A stretch of DNA of 64,000 bases, taken from Desulfocorpusculum sp964414345 (lineage in GTDB: Bacteria; Desulfobacterota; Desulfocorpusculales; Desulfocorpusculum). Below, in pieces: positions 17,966 through 27,135 of the stretch (within the stretch, counting starts at the first letter, position 1; each line of letters starts with the position of its first letter). Below the pieces are notes generated by a model. The model searched no databases and had not been told where the DNA came from. It saw only the letters and a program-made list of their open reading frames with translations. The DNA is taken from assembly GCA_964414345.1 (NCBI GenBank), contig CAYPWF010000008.1, positions 15,805-79,804 of the forward strand, read 5' to 3'. Both the position numbers and the translations under genes were made by a program.

Positions 17966-18840
17966 AGAAAAAAGGGGTGCGGATAGCCATACTTAGCACC
18001 CGGGACAGAAGGTACCACCCCAATGGCAGACTCTTGGAAAGCGCCCATGAGATGGGATATGAGGCTGTGCTGCTTCATCCTCGAAATGTTTTGCCCGGAA
18101 TCGGATTGGCTCCTGGGAAAGAAAGAATCTTCCATGTCGTGGTACCTCGAATAGGCTCCACTATTGAGGAGCATGAGCTGGCTGTGCTCTTTCACCTGGA
18201 GCAAGAGGGCCTCCCGTGTCTAAACGGTTTTAGAGCCTTGGTTGTGGCCAGAGACAAGTTCCTGTCTCTGAGGCGACTCCAGGCGCACAACATTCCGGTG
18301 CCCAAGAGCCTGATGATTCAGGAACCGGCTCAGATACCAAGGGCCGTAAAATCCCTGGGAGGTTTTCCTGTGGTGGCCAAAGGCTTGAGGGGAAGGCAGG
18401 GCACCACAGTAGAGAAGATCCAGGATCAGGACTTCGCCAAGTATTTTGCAGCCCATCCGCCCTATCCCATCCAGGCGGTATTGCTTCAGGAGTTCCTCCC
18501 AGCAGCTTGTCTGGGAGACATCCGAATAGTTGTGGTGGGAGGCAGGGTGGCGGCCTACATGAGAAGGATGCCCAGGAAAGGGGAATTCAGGTCCAACGTG
18601 CACTTGCGCGGAAGGGGCATGTTGTGGGATCCTCCGGGAGAATGGTTGGATTTGGCTGTAAGGGCGGCCGGGGTCCTAGAACTCCAGGTGGCAGGTGTGG
18701 ATATGCTGGAGGGACCCAGAGGGCCTTTGGTCATGGAAGTGAACACCACCCCAGGCTTCAGGGAGCTGGAGCGAGTCACCGGGGTTGATGTTGCATCTCA
18801 GATAATAAAGGCTGCCGCGGAATTGGCCCAAGGGGGATGA
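17962..18840 (+). CDS. RimK-like ATP-grasp ligase
   Basis: ATP-dependent carboxylate-amine ligase of the RimK/LysX/MptN group, 292 residues. The ATP-grasp core shows PVVAKGLRGRQGTTVEKI (lysine and glycine-rich loop), VLLQEFLPAACLGDIRIVVV (hinge and ribose contacts), EFRSNVHLRGRG (compare RimK FRSNLHRGG) and metal ligands in VMEVNTTPGF. These enzymes activate a carboxylate as acyl-phosphate and join it to an amine. GTG 17962 overlaps the upstream TGA; GGAGGG lies about 9 bases before. Its TGA overlaps the next ATG, another ATP-grasp gene. Substrates unknown; ribosomal protein S6 modification is unlikely given the context. Confidence 0.9.
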   Translation: MKKKGVRIAILSTRDRRYHPNGRLLESAHEMGYEAVLLHPRNVLPGIGLAPGKERIFHVVVPRIGSTIEEHELAVLFHLEQEGLPCLNGFRALVVARDKFLSLRRLQAHNIPVPKSLMIQEPAQIPRAVKSLGGFPVVAKGLRGRQGTTVEKIQDQDFAKYFAAHPPYPIQAVLLQEFLPAACLGDIRIVVVGGRVAAYMRRMPRKGEFRSNVHLRGRGMLWDPPGEWLDLAVRAAGVLELQVAGVDMLEGPRGPLVMEVNTTPGFRELERVTGVDVASQIIKAAAELAQGG

Positions 18841-19865
18841 ACTTGCGCATTGCTTTCCTCATGGATCCCTTGGATGAACTGGATCCCCTCAAGGATACAA
18901 CGGCACACTTGATGTACGAGTGCGTGCAGAGGGGTCATGAGATCCATTTTCTGGAGCCTCATGACCTTTACATAAAGAGCAACAGGATCCGGGCACGCAT
19001 GAAAGAGCTCACCGCCCCGCCGGGCCTTTCCAGGGAAGAGACTTGGAAAATTTTCATCCAGGATGTCATGCAGGAAAGAAGAGTTTTCGAGGATATTACC
19101 GAGCTTGATGCCCTCTTCTTAAGGAAAAACCCTCCGGTTAACTTTAGGACAATAGATTTCCTTCAGTTCGTAAAAGACGACGTGTTTATCATCAACGACA
19201 TCCAGGGCCAGATAAAAGCTTCCAGCAAACTTTATACTTTGAATTTCCCAGACATCATCCCTGAAACTCACGTCTCAAGGGATCCCGCCCGTTTGAGAAA
19301 GATCATAGATGAGTTCGGCGGGGATGTGATTATGAAGCCCACCATTGGGTTTCGCGGAACCGGGGTCATAAAACTCAGCAATAAAGACCCGGAAAATCTA
19401 AACTCCCTTCTCAATTTCTATGTGGACAGCACCAAGAAATACGAGGACAGGAATCCTGTCATTGTCCAGGAGTTCCTGGAGGAAGTCAGAGGCGGGGATG
19501 TCAGGATAATGATGCTCAACGGAGAGGTGCTGGGGGCCATGCGGCGTATTCCCTGCCCAGGGGAGTTCCGCACAAATCTCTTTGCTGGGGCCAAGGCCGA
19601 ACCCCATTGCCTCACAAGTTCCGACCTGCACATCTGTAACAGGGTCAGGGAGAGACTTTTACAGGACGGACTTTACTTCGTTGCCATAGACGTGATCGGT
19701 GATAAACTAATAGAAATAAACTCCATAAGTCCAGGCGGCATAGCTTATCTGGACCGATTGTACGGGATCCAGGCAGAAAGAAAAGTAATAGACTTCGTGG
19801 AACAGGAAGTGCTCAGGAGAAAGGGCTTGGTCTTATTCCAAACCGAAAAGGAGAAAGCCGGGTGA
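18837..19865 (+). CDS. Glutathione synthetase-like ATP-grasp ligase (GshB family)
   Basis: 342-residue protein that aligns by eye along its whole length with bacterial GshB: an N-terminal domain (FLMDPLDELDPLKDTTAHLM; LDALFLRKNPP), then an ATP-grasp domain with VIMKPTIGFRGTGVIKL, VQEFLEEVRGGDVRIMMLNG, RRIPCPGEFRTNLFAG and metal ligands in IEINSISPGG. GshB joins gamma-Glu-Cys to glycine, but no gshA (glutamate-cysteine ligase) is nearby and the gene is embedded in a run of ligase genes, so the enzyme may join a different dipeptide-like acid to an amine. It overlaps both neighbours by 4 bp (ATGA and GTGA). Confidence 0.88.
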   Translation: MNLRIAFLMDPLDELDPLKDTTAHLMYECVQRGHEIHFLEPHDLYIKSNRIRARMKELTAPPGLSREETWKIFIQDVMQERRVFEDITELDALFLRKNPPVNFRTIDFLQFVKDDVFIINDIQGQIKASSKLYTLNFPDIIPETHVSRDPARLRKIIDEFGGDVIMKPTIGFRGTGVIKLSNKDPENLNSLLNFYVDSTKKYEDRNPVIVQEFLEEVRGGDVRIMMLNGEVLGAMRRIPCPGEFRTNLFAGAKAEPHCLTSSDLHICNRVRERLLQDGLYFVAIDVIGDKLIEINSISPGGIAYLDRLYGIQAERKVIDFVEQEVLRRKGLVLFQTEKEKAG

Positions 19866-21661
19866 ATTTCAAGCTCAACTCAAAGGGCGTTTTTTGGCGC
19901 CTCTTGCTGGTGGGTCTTGCCGTTCTTCTAGGGGAAGCTGCCTGGGCGGCCGGTGCAGGATTGCTGAAAGTAGGCTTGATGGAAGAGCCCAAAACCCTCA
20001 ACGTGTTCGGTGCCAAGGATGTCTGGGCCGCCAAGGTTCTTCTTCTATCCTACCAAAGGCTTTACTATCGAGATCCTTCAGGACATGAGCTGATACCGTG
20101 GCTGGCAGCGGAGAAAGCGGTTTGGGATCCCCAGTCCAGGAGCGTTACTTTTCGGCTCAGGGATGCCCAATGGGATGATGGAACAGCTTTTACATCAGAA
20201 GACGTGGTCTTCACGGCGGAACTAATTGGCAGGTTTAGAATCCCGGCTTACTGGAACAACTGGGAGTTCGTGGAGCGGGTTGAGGCTCCGGATCCCAAGA
20301 CAGTTCGTCTGACCTTGAAAAGACCCATGGCCATCCTCTGGGAGCGTACCCTTACTTCCATAGTTGTGCAAAAAAAGCGTTGGAAACCGCTTTTGGAAAA
20401 AGCGGAGCAAATGCTCCAAGAAGGGGTAAGGGCCCAGGAGGCTTTGGGGAAGTCCAAGGAGGAGGCCTATCGAGTAGCCCTTGCCAAGCCCTTGGAGTTT
20501 TTGACCACCCATCCAGTGACCAAGCCTGAAAGTCTGGGGCCCTTTACGCTTCAACAGTGGCAAAAAGGGGCCTACATTCACCTGTCTCGAAATGAGAGGT
20601 TCTTTGCTCGAGGCAAACAGATAGACGGGCAGGATGTGGGCCCTTTCGTGGAAGGGATAATCTTCAAGATTTACGGCAACACCGACACAGCTGTTTTGGC
20701 CCTGAAGAAAGGTGATATTGATTACCTTTGGTGGGGCATAGAATCAGGCTATTTGGAGGACTTGAAAGGCAACCCCAACATCCGAATGTTTTCAGCCCTC
20801 AAAGGCGGTTATCGTTACATGGGTTTCAATCTGCGCAAGCCCCCCATGTCAGATCTTGCTTTCAGACATGCGGTGGCTTTTCTGGTGGACAAGGATTTCG
20901 TTATTCAAAGGATTCTTCACGACCAGGGCTGCAGGTTGGACACTTTGATCCAGCCTGACAACGTGCAGTATTGCCTTCGCAACCCGCCCAAATACGGACA
21001 AGACGTAAGTTGGAAAGAAAGGGTCGAAAAGGCCAAGAGTATTCTGAAAGAGGCCGGGTACAGTTGGGAGGTAGAGCCTGTGGGCGGGAATTTCCCGGGG
21101 CAATTCGCCGTGCAGGGGAAAGGGCTTAGGCTTCCCGGCGAACAGCCTGTGGGGCCATTGAATCTTCTTACTCCGCCTGCAGATTACGACGCCCAGCGAG
21201 CCCAGACCGGGAACCTCATCCAGCAGTGGTTGAGGGATTTTGGAGTGCCGGTTCAGTGGCGGCCCATGGCATTTGCAGCCCTCACCAAGAAGGTGGAATC
21301 AGATAGGGATTTCGACATGTTCGTCTCCGGTTGGGGGGCATTGGGACAGGATCCGGACTACCTGCGCTCTTTTTTCCACTCAAAGGCCGATGTGGCGGGT
21401 GGGAAGAATTTTTGCGGTTACAGAAATCCGGAATTCGACCGCTTGGCAGACCTGCAGGCCGAGACCATGGACCTGGAGAAAAGGCGGGAGCTGGTCATGC
21501 AACTCCAACAGCTCCTTATGCGGGATCTGCCCTACATACCTCTTTACGTGCCCATGAACCTGGAGGCAGTGAGGACGGATAAGTTCTCAGGTTGGGTTGA
21601 AATGCCAGGGGGAATAGGCAATCTGTGGACATTCCTCAAGGTAAGGCCGATAAAGAAGTGA
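19862..21661 (+). CDS. ABC importer substrate-binding protein, oligopeptide/nickel family (family 5)
   Basis: 599-residue periplasmic receptor. Signal peptide at residues 1-28 (hydrophobic core LLLVGLAVLLGEAAWAAGAG). The mature chain starts LLKVGLMEEPKTLNV and has family 5 landmarks: LIPWLAAEKAVWDPQSRSV, then TFRLRDAQWDDGTAFTSEDV, and near the end DMFVSGWGALGQDPDYLRSF. A charged helical insert (about residues 170-215, containing EKAEQMLQEGVRAQEALGKS) makes it longer than the usual 500-540. It starts with GTG overlapping the GshB-like stop and is followed by its permeases and ATPases, forming a complete importer inside the biosynthetic cluster. Confidence 0.92.
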   Translation: MNFKLNSKGVFWRLLLVGLAVLLGEAAWAAGAGLLKVGLMEEPKTLNVFGAKDVWAAKVLLLSYQRLYYRDPSGHELIPWLAAEKAVWDPQSRSVTFRLRDAQWDDGTAFTSEDVVFTAELIGRFRIPAYWNNWEFVERVEAPDPKTVRLTLKRPMAILWERTLTSIVVQKKRWKPLLEKAEQMLQEGVRAQEALGKSKEEAYRVALAKPLEFLTTHPVTKPESLGPFTLQQWQKGAYIHLSRNERFFARGKQIDGQDVGPFVEGIIFKIYGNTDTAVLALKKGDIDYLWWGIESGYLEDLKGNPNIRMFSALKGGYRYMGFNLRKPPMSDLAFRHAVAFLVDKDFVIQRILHDQGCRLDTLIQPDNVQYCLRNPPKYGQDVSWKERVEKAKSILKEAGYSWEVEPVGGNFPGQFAVQGKGLRLPGEQPVGPLNLLTPPADYDAQRAQTGNLIQQWLRDFGVPVQWRPMAFAALTKKVESDRDFDMFVSGWGALGQDPDYLRSFFHSKADVAGGKNFCGYRNPEFDRLADLQAETMDLEKRRELVMQLQQLLMRDLPYIPLYVPMNLEAVRTDKFSGWVEMPGGIGNLWTFLKVRPIKK

Positions 21662-21689
21662 TGACCGATTAAGGGGGAGTTGGGCCCGG

Positions 21690-22667
21690 ATGAATCTGCG
21701 CAAGTTTCTCTTGGTTCGCTCTTGGCAGATACTGCTTACCTTTTTCATAGTTTTGACCCTGCTTTTCATTCTTTTCCGCATGGCCCCGGGCGACCCGCTT
21801 TCCACCATCGCAGACCCCTTGATGACCCAGGAGGAGGTGGAGATCTTAAAGGCTCAGTTTGGGTTGGATCAGCCTCTTCACCGGCAATATGTGCTCTACC
21901 TTTGGAATTTCATAAAGGGTGAGTTCGGAACATCTTTTCACTATAGACAGCCTGTTGTCCAAATCCTTGCAGACAGGCTCCCCAAGACCGCCCTTTTATT
22001 TACCACGGTGACCATCCTTTATGCCCTGGCTGGAATTTCCTTGGGGAAGATACTGGCTTGGAAAAGGGGAAGCTTTCTGGACACTGGAATGAGCTTCCTG
22101 GGTTTGCTGACACATACCTTCTTCCTGCCCTGGTTGGCTCTTCTTCTGATCTGGATTTTCGGGTACCAGTTGGGTTGGTTTCCCCTAAACGGTATTGTCT
22201 CACCGGAGATTTGGCTGGATCCGGAATCGGGCTTGTTCCTGAAAGTCTTGGATGTGCTTCACCACATGGCATTGCCCATGGCAGTTCTGTTCTTGACGCA
22301 TTTCGGTGGCTACACCCTTGTCATGAGAAGCACCATGCTGGAAACCCTTCGCGAGGATTACATCTTGACAGCAAGGGCAAAAGGTCTTCCAGAACGGGTG
22401 ATACGCAATCGCCATGCTGCACCCAATGCCTCCCTGCCCGTTGTGACCAGCTTGGGTTTGAGCCTGGCCTTTTCCATAAACGGGGGGGCCTTGACAGAGA
22501 CCATATTCTCCTGGCCTGGACTTGGAAGAGAGCTGGTCTCCTCCGTGGCCCACGGGGATTATCCCTTGGCTCAGGCGGCCTTTCTGCTCATAGCGGCCTT
22601 TGTTCTGGTCTCCAATCTCTTGGTGGACATCATTTACGCTTATTTGGATCCCAGGATTCGATATTAG
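21690..22667 (+). CDS. Oligopeptide/nickel-type ABC permease, DppB-like
   Basis: 325-residue inner-membrane permease, about six TM helices. The N-terminus (ILLTFFIVLTLLFILFRMAP, then GDPLSTIADP) is the usual DppB/OppB/NikB opening. The EAA loop reads LREDYILTARAKGLPERVI, and the C-terminal segment FSWPGLGRELVSSVAHGDYP is characteristic. ATG 21690 has GGGGGAG about 10 bases upstream. It forms the channel with the next gene's product. Confidence 0.94.
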   Translation: MNLRKFLLVRSWQILLTFFIVLTLLFILFRMAPGDPLSTIADPLMTQEEVEILKAQFGLDQPLHRQYVLYLWNFIKGEFGTSFHYRQPVVQILADRLPKTALLFTTVTILYALAGISLGKILAWKRGSFLDTGMSFLGLLTHTFFLPWLALLLIWIFGYQLGWFPLNGIVSPEIWLDPESGLFLKVLDVLHHMALPMAVLFLTHFGGYTLVMRSTMLETLREDYILTARAKGLPERVIRNRHAAPNASLPVVTSLGLSLAFSINGGALTETIFSWPGLGRELVSSVAHGDYPLAQAAFLLIAAFVLVSNLLVDIIYAYLDPRIRY

Positions 22668-22682
22668 GGTGGTCTGCGAGAA

Positions 22683-23636
22683 ATGAGTGGTCCTGCAACC
22701 CATTCCTTCAAAAAAAAGGACAGCCACGGTGAATATCACAAGCCCGGCATACACTGGCTTCGTCATCTGGGGGAGAACTGGGCTATTTATAGAAGAAATC
22801 CCATGGGCATGGCCGGCCTGGGCCTCTTGGTGATGTTCGCTTTGATGGCCTTGGCCAGCTTTATCCCTCCCTTGATAGACCCCATGTATCATCCCATGAG
22901 CGGGGTAGACCCTGAGATAGACAGGTCCCTTGCACCTACGGCCAGACATTGGCTTGGAACGGATTTCATGGGGAGGGATATCCTCTCCCAACTTCTCACA
23001 GGGGCCAGGGTGGCCTTCTTGATCGGCGTCTCGGCAGCCTTCATGGCAGTGGCCATAGGCACCCTCGTGGGTATGGTTGCAGGGTACTTCGGAAGAGCTG
23101 TAGACACTCTTTTGATGCGCCTGGCCGATATTGTGATGGTGCTCCCAGGACTCCTAGTAATACTGATCCTTTCCTCGGTGTTTGGACAGCTTTCGGTGTG
23201 GAACCTGGTCATCATAGTCGGGCTGCTTAAATGGGCGGGGGTCTCCAGGGTGATAAGATCCCAGACTCTTTCCCTGAAGGTAAGACCCTATGTGGAAGCG
23301 GCAAAAGTGGCGGGGGCCTCTCACAGCAGAATACTTCTGCGTCACATTCTTCCAAATGTGTTGCCTCTTTCATTTCTTTACATGACTTTTGGCGTGACCT
23401 CGGCCATATTGATTGAGGCTGCTTTGTCCTTCCTAGGCTTCGGGGATCCCTCCACGGTTTCCTGGGGTATGATGCTTCAGTGGATATGGAAGACAGGGCA
23501 CATGTTTAGGGCCCCCTATTGGCTTCTTCCCCCTGGCATCTGCATATCCCTCATCACCCTTTCCTTCTACTTGGTAGGCCGCGCCATGGACGAGGTTCTT
23601 AATCCCAGGCTCCGCAAGGAGGTCCTGGAGCAATGA
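22683..23636 (+). CDS. Oligopeptide/nickel-type ABC permease, DppC-like
   Basis: 317-residue second permease. The N-terminal region NWAIYRRNPMGMAGLGLLVM is the DppC/OppC/NikC signature, then LAPTARHWLGTDFMGRDILS. The EAA loop reads YVEAAKVAGASHSRILLRHI and the end is SFYLVGRAMDEVLNPRLRK. The gene starts 15 bp after dppB-like and its TGA overlaps the next ATG. The short N-terminal cytoplasmic tail is typical. Confidence 0.94.
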   Translation: MSGPATHSFKKKDSHGEYHKPGIHWLRHLGENWAIYRRNPMGMAGLGLLVMFALMALASFIPPLIDPMYHPMSGVDPEIDRSLAPTARHWLGTDFMGRDILSQLLTGARVAFLIGVSAAFMAVAIGTLVGMVAGYFGRAVDTLLMRLADIVMVLPGLLVILILSSVFGQLSVWNLVIIVGLLKWAGVSRVIRSQTLSLKVRPYVEAAKVAGASHSRILLRHILPNVLPLSFLYMTFGVTSAILIEAALSFLGFGDPSTVSWGMMLQWIWKTGHMFRAPYWLLPPGICISLITLSFYLVGRAMDEVLNPRLRKEVLEQ

Positions 23637-24592
23637 AGCCCCTGGTAGTGGAAGATCTCACGGTGCACTATCTCACGGCTAGAGGTGCCGTGAGAGCCCT
23701 GGAAAAGGTTTTCTTGGAACTCAGATCCGGTGAGGCCTTGGGGCTTGTGGGGGAATCGGGTTGCGGGAAAACCACTGTGGCCATGGCAGTGTTGGGACTT
23801 CTTGCTCCCAATGCCAGGGTCTTGGGAGGCAAGATCCTGCTGGAGGGCCGGGATTTGCTTCCCCTGGGACCTGAGGAAATGAGATCTATCAGATGGAAGA
23901 AGATTGCCATGGTTTTCCAGGCCGCCATGAATGCCTTGAATCCCGTGCACAGAGTTGGTGAACAAATCCTGGAGGCCATACGTATCCACGACGGTCAGAT
24001 GACAGACCAGAAAGCCGCTCAAAGGCTTGAGGAGCTTTGTGCCATGGTGGGGCTGGATCCGGCCAGGATGAAGGATTACCCTCATCAGTTCAGTGGGGGC
24101 ATGCGCCAACGGGCCGTCATAGCTATGGCATTGTCCTGCAACCCTTCCATCCTCATTGCAGATGAACCCACAACAGCCTTGGACGTTATGGTGGCCGACC
24201 AGATCCTGGGACAGCTAAGGCGTCTCCAGGTGGAAATGGGCCTTTCCATCTTATACATATCTCACGACATCTCGGTCATTGCACGCTCCTGCGACAGAAT
24301 GGGAGTGATGTACGCCGGGCAGCTCGTGGAATTCGGGCCCACCGATGAAGTGCTGCAACGCCCCTTGCACCCTTACACCCAGGGCTTGATGAGGTCTTAC
24401 CCCCAAATCCAAGGCCCCAGGAAGAGGCTTGAGCCTATCCCTGGAGAACCACCCAATCTCCTGGATCCACCCCAGGGCTGTAGGTTCTGTCCTAGATGCC
24501 CTCAGAACGGTAGAGCGTGCCCCTCAGAGAGGCCACAATGGATCGAATACCACAAAGACCACTTTGCCCTGTGTCACAGGATCCGGGTTTGA
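23633..24592 (+). CDS. Oligopeptide/nickel-type ABC ATPase, DppD-like
   Basis: 319-residue ATPase. Walker A GESGCGKTT near residue 39, signature FSGGMRQRAVIAMALS, Walker B ILIADEPTTALD. The C-terminal oligopeptide-transporter extension has the cysteine-rich CRFCPRCP segment seen in DppD/OppD, which can carry a [4Fe-4S] cluster in some homologues. Four bases overlap with the dppC-like gene, and the dppF-like gene starts 10 bp downstream. Confidence 0.94.
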   Translation: MKPLVVEDLTVHYLTARGAVRALEKVFLELRSGEALGLVGESGCGKTTVAMAVLGLLAPNARVLGGKILLEGRDLLPLGPEEMRSIRWKKIAMVFQAAMNALNPVHRVGEQILEAIRIHDGQMTDQKAAQRLEELCAMVGLDPARMKDYPHQFSGGMRQRAVIAMALSCNPSILIADEPTTALDVMVADQILGQLRRLQVEMGLSILYISHDISVIARSCDRMGVMYAGQLVEFGPTDEVLQRPLHPYTQGLMRSYPQIQGPRKRLEPIPGEPPNLLDPPQGCRFCPRCPQNGRACPSERPQWIEYHKDHFALCHRIRV

Positions 24593-24602
24593 GGAGACAG
24601 AA

Positions 24603-25592
24603 GTGAACAGCCCAGGCTCTCAACCCCTGGTGATTTTCAGCGAAGTAACCAAGCTTTACAAACGACGCCAATCCCTGCTCAGACGAGCTGGGGTGGACGT
24701 GAAAGCCCTGGACAGGGTCTCTTTCCAGATACAGCCCGGGGAGATCTTCTCCCTGGTGGGGGAAAGCGGTAGCGGGAAGACCACCTGTGGGAGGCTGCTT
24801 GTGCGTCTGGAAGAACCCACCTCAGGCCAAGTGATCTTTGACGGGAATGAGGTGAGTTCCCTCAAGAGCGGTGGAATCAGGGAGTTCAGGCGCAGGGTGC
24901 AGATGATCTTCCAAGATCCGTACCAATCCCTCAACCCCCAGCTCACCGTTTTCCAGACCGTTGTGGAGCCGCTTCTGGTCCAAAGATACGGATCCCACAA
25001 GCATCGGGAAGAGCGGGTGGAACAGATGCTGGAAGAGGTAGGCTTGCGGCCTGCCCAGGATTTTCTTTTCAGGTACCCTCATCAGCTAAGCGGAGGGCAA
25101 AGGCAGAGGGTGGCAATAGCCAGAGCCATGATCCTGGAGCCGACCTTTGTGGTGGCGGATGAGCCCGTATCCATGCTGGATGCCTCAATACAAGCCCAGC
25201 TTCTGAACATGCTTTTGGATCTCAAGGAGAGGCACAACCTAACCCTCCTTTTCATAACCCACGATCTGGCCACGGCCAGATACCTGTCTGACCGTATCTG
25301 CGTCATATTCAAAGGCAGGGTATTGGAGTTGGGCCCTGCAGAATCTGTAATCCAGAACCCAAGGCACCCCTACACCCAAGCCCTTCTCAAAGCCGTCCCT
25401 ACGGTCAATCGCCGCAAGGAGGCATTACCTCCGCCGGCGTGCCCTGTGGATTTGCTTGCTGCTCCAAGCAAAGGGGGCTGCCCTTTTTATGCGCGATGCC
25501 CCGACTGCAGCGGAAGATGCCAGGAACAGGAGGCTCCTCTGCAGGAGGTGGAACAGGGACACTATTCAGCCTGTTTTCTGCATTACGGTTAG
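24603..25592 (+). CDS. Oligopeptide/nickel-type ABC ATPase, DppF-like
   Basis: 329-residue second ATPase of the importer. Walker A GESGSGKTT, signature LSGGQRQRVAIARAM, Walker B FVVADEPVSMLDAS, and the C-terminal cysteine-rich CPFYARCPDC segment. GTG 24603 is chosen because GAGGAG lies 6 bases upstream and it leaves a normal-length protein; the frame is open farther upstream inside the dppD-like gene. The stop is 3 bp before the next ATP-grasp gene, so import genes and ligase genes share one transcription unit. Confidence 0.93.
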   Translation: MNSPGSQPLVIFSEVTKLYKRRQSLLRRAGVDVKALDRVSFQIQPGEIFSLVGESGSGKTTCGRLLVRLEEPTSGQVIFDGNEVSSLKSGGIREFRRRVQMIFQDPYQSLNPQLTVFQTVVEPLLVQRYGSHKHREERVEQMLEEVGLRPAQDFLFRYPHQLSGGQRQRVAIARAMILEPTFVVADEPVSMLDASIQAQLLNMLLDLKERHNLTLLFITHDLATARYLSDRICVIFKGRVLELGPAESVIQNPRHPYTQALLKAVPTVNRRKEALPPPACPVDLLAAPSKGGCPFYARCPDCSGRCQEQEAPLQEVEQGHYSACFLHYG

Positions 25593-25595
25593 CCC

Positions 25596-27062
25596 ATGGG
25601 AAGCCTCGGCAGCCCGGAAATCCCGGAAGCACTAGCAGTGCACCTGCGCAATACCCCTGGGCTGGTGGGTGTGGGAGAAAGGGCATATCCCCGCCTGGGT
25701 CCGGCCTTATTGTGCGCCCATTACAGGATAATCTGCAGTATCGCTACCCTGGATCTGGATGCTATTCGCCATTGGGCCCAGGTGGAGTGCTTTCAGGAAA
25801 CCTTTCCCCACTTGGAACTCCCCTCTGATACCTATTCCATTTTGAGCCGAATGGACTCCCTGGCAAACACCCGGATATTGGAACCGGGCAGTCGTCTGGT
25901 TCTGTACAGGCAGACCTCTCAGATCAGGGACATGGCACGCCGGAGGGGATGGGCGGTATTGGCCAACCCGCCCGAGATAAGGCTTAACTGGGATCACAAG
26001 TGTAGGTTCAGAGAAATACTTCTGAGCATGGGGCTTCCGGCCTTGCAGTTTGAAAGCCTGGAGGTAAGATCCCTGGGTCCTGAGAAGTGCTGTGAACTAA
26101 TGGATCGATGGGGTGCGCCTTTGGTTGTGCAGATCCCCTGCTTTCCCCAGGGGGGAGGTAGATCCAGCTTTCTGGTAAGGGAGCCAGGTGAGATACTTGA
26201 GCTCAGGGGCTCGTGGGGAAACGGTACACACCGGGGCCATAGTTTTGGGAGTGTCATGCTCTCACCTTTTCTAGAGGGAATCTCCCTTAGCATGGAAGGT
26301 TGTGTGACACCATGGGGGATTGCCGTTTCTCCTTTGCAAGTGCAGCTTGTGGACATCCCGGAGGTGCTTCCCCCAGGAGGTTTTGGAAGGTTCTGCGGAC
26401 ACCAATGGGGAGACGGCATAGCCGGGGCAGGATGGGTGGAGGAAACAGCCCGGATCATAACAATGCAAGTGGGCCGGGCCATGGCCAGAGATGGGTACAG
26501 GGGGATCTTTGGTTTGGACTTCTTGCTGGAAAGAGGGGGCGGGACTCTTCGCGTCTTGGAGTGCAACCCCAGGTACACCGGGGCGTTTCCAACCCTTACA
26601 CTTCTTCAGTTGGCCCAAGGTGTACCTCCATTGGAACTCTTTCACCTGCTCTCCTGGCTGGAAGAACCTTGTCTCAAAGAGGACCCTGATATCTTGGAAA
26701 AGACTCATATGAGCTTGAGCCCTGCAGCCCAGGTCCTGCTTTTCCATAGAAGCCAGGAAAGAGCCAAGATTACTAGGGAACTCCACTCGGGGCTATACAG
26801 TTGGATTGAGGAGGAAGCCAGGGCCAAGAGGATCGGACCCGCTATCCCCTTCCCTGTATTCCCCGTCCCCCCCAGCCAGTTCCTTGTGCTGGACGGACCT
26901 CCTCCTCCTGGGCATACACTTCGCCAAGGCTCTGAACTGGAAAGGGTCACCCGGGTTATATTTTTTAGGAACATCCTGGGCCCGCAATCTGGAACCCTCT
27001 CCAGGGATGCCCTAAAGGTGATAAAGTGGGTGTATGAAAACATGGGACTGGAAGCCTCTTAG
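25596..27062 (+). CDS. ATP-grasp superfamily protein
   Basis: 488 residues, probably a carboxylate-amine ligase. The N-terminal part reads LSRMDSLANTRILEPGSRLV and then WAVLANPPEIRLNWDHKCRF, where a lysine-bearing strand opens the ATP-binding domain. The C-terminal half of the grasp is clear in YRGIFGLDFLLERGGG followed by LRVLECNPRYTGAFPTLTLL, the acidic metal ligands and N-P-R of ATP-grasp enzymes. Glycine-rich QIPCFPQGGGRSSFLV is a candidate ATP loop. An extra C-terminal 130 residues have no recognised fold. It begins 3 bp after the importer ATPase without a clear ribosome site, so translational coupling is likely. Substrates unknown. Confidence 0.75.
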   Translation: MGSLGSPEIPEALAVHLRNTPGLVGVGERAYPRLGPALLCAHYRIICSIATLDLDAIRHWAQVECFQETFPHLELPSDTYSILSRMDSLANTRILEPGSRLVLYRQTSQIRDMARRRGWAVLANPPEIRLNWDHKCRFREILLSMGLPALQFESLEVRSLGPEKCCELMDRWGAPLVVQIPCFPQGGGRSSFLVREPGEILELRGSWGNGTHRGHSFGSVMLSPFLEGISLSMEGCVTPWGIAVSPLQVQLVDIPEVLPPGGFGRFCGHQWGDGIAGAGWVEETARIITMQVGRAMARDGYRGIFGLDFLLERGGGTLRVLECNPRYTGAFPTLTLLQLAQGVPPLELFHLLSWLEEPCLKEDPDILEKTHMSLSPAAQVLLFHRSQERAKITRELHSGLYSWIEEEARAKRIGPAIPFPVFPVPPSQFLVLDGPPPPGHTLRQGSELERVTRVIFFRNILGPQSGTLSRDALKVIKWVYENMGLEAS

Positions 27063-27135
27063 CAGGCATATGTTCAATTTCCAAGGGACCGGGAAAGCAG
27101 TCTCCACACGCCTCTGGGGATGATCTGAGCTGCTC

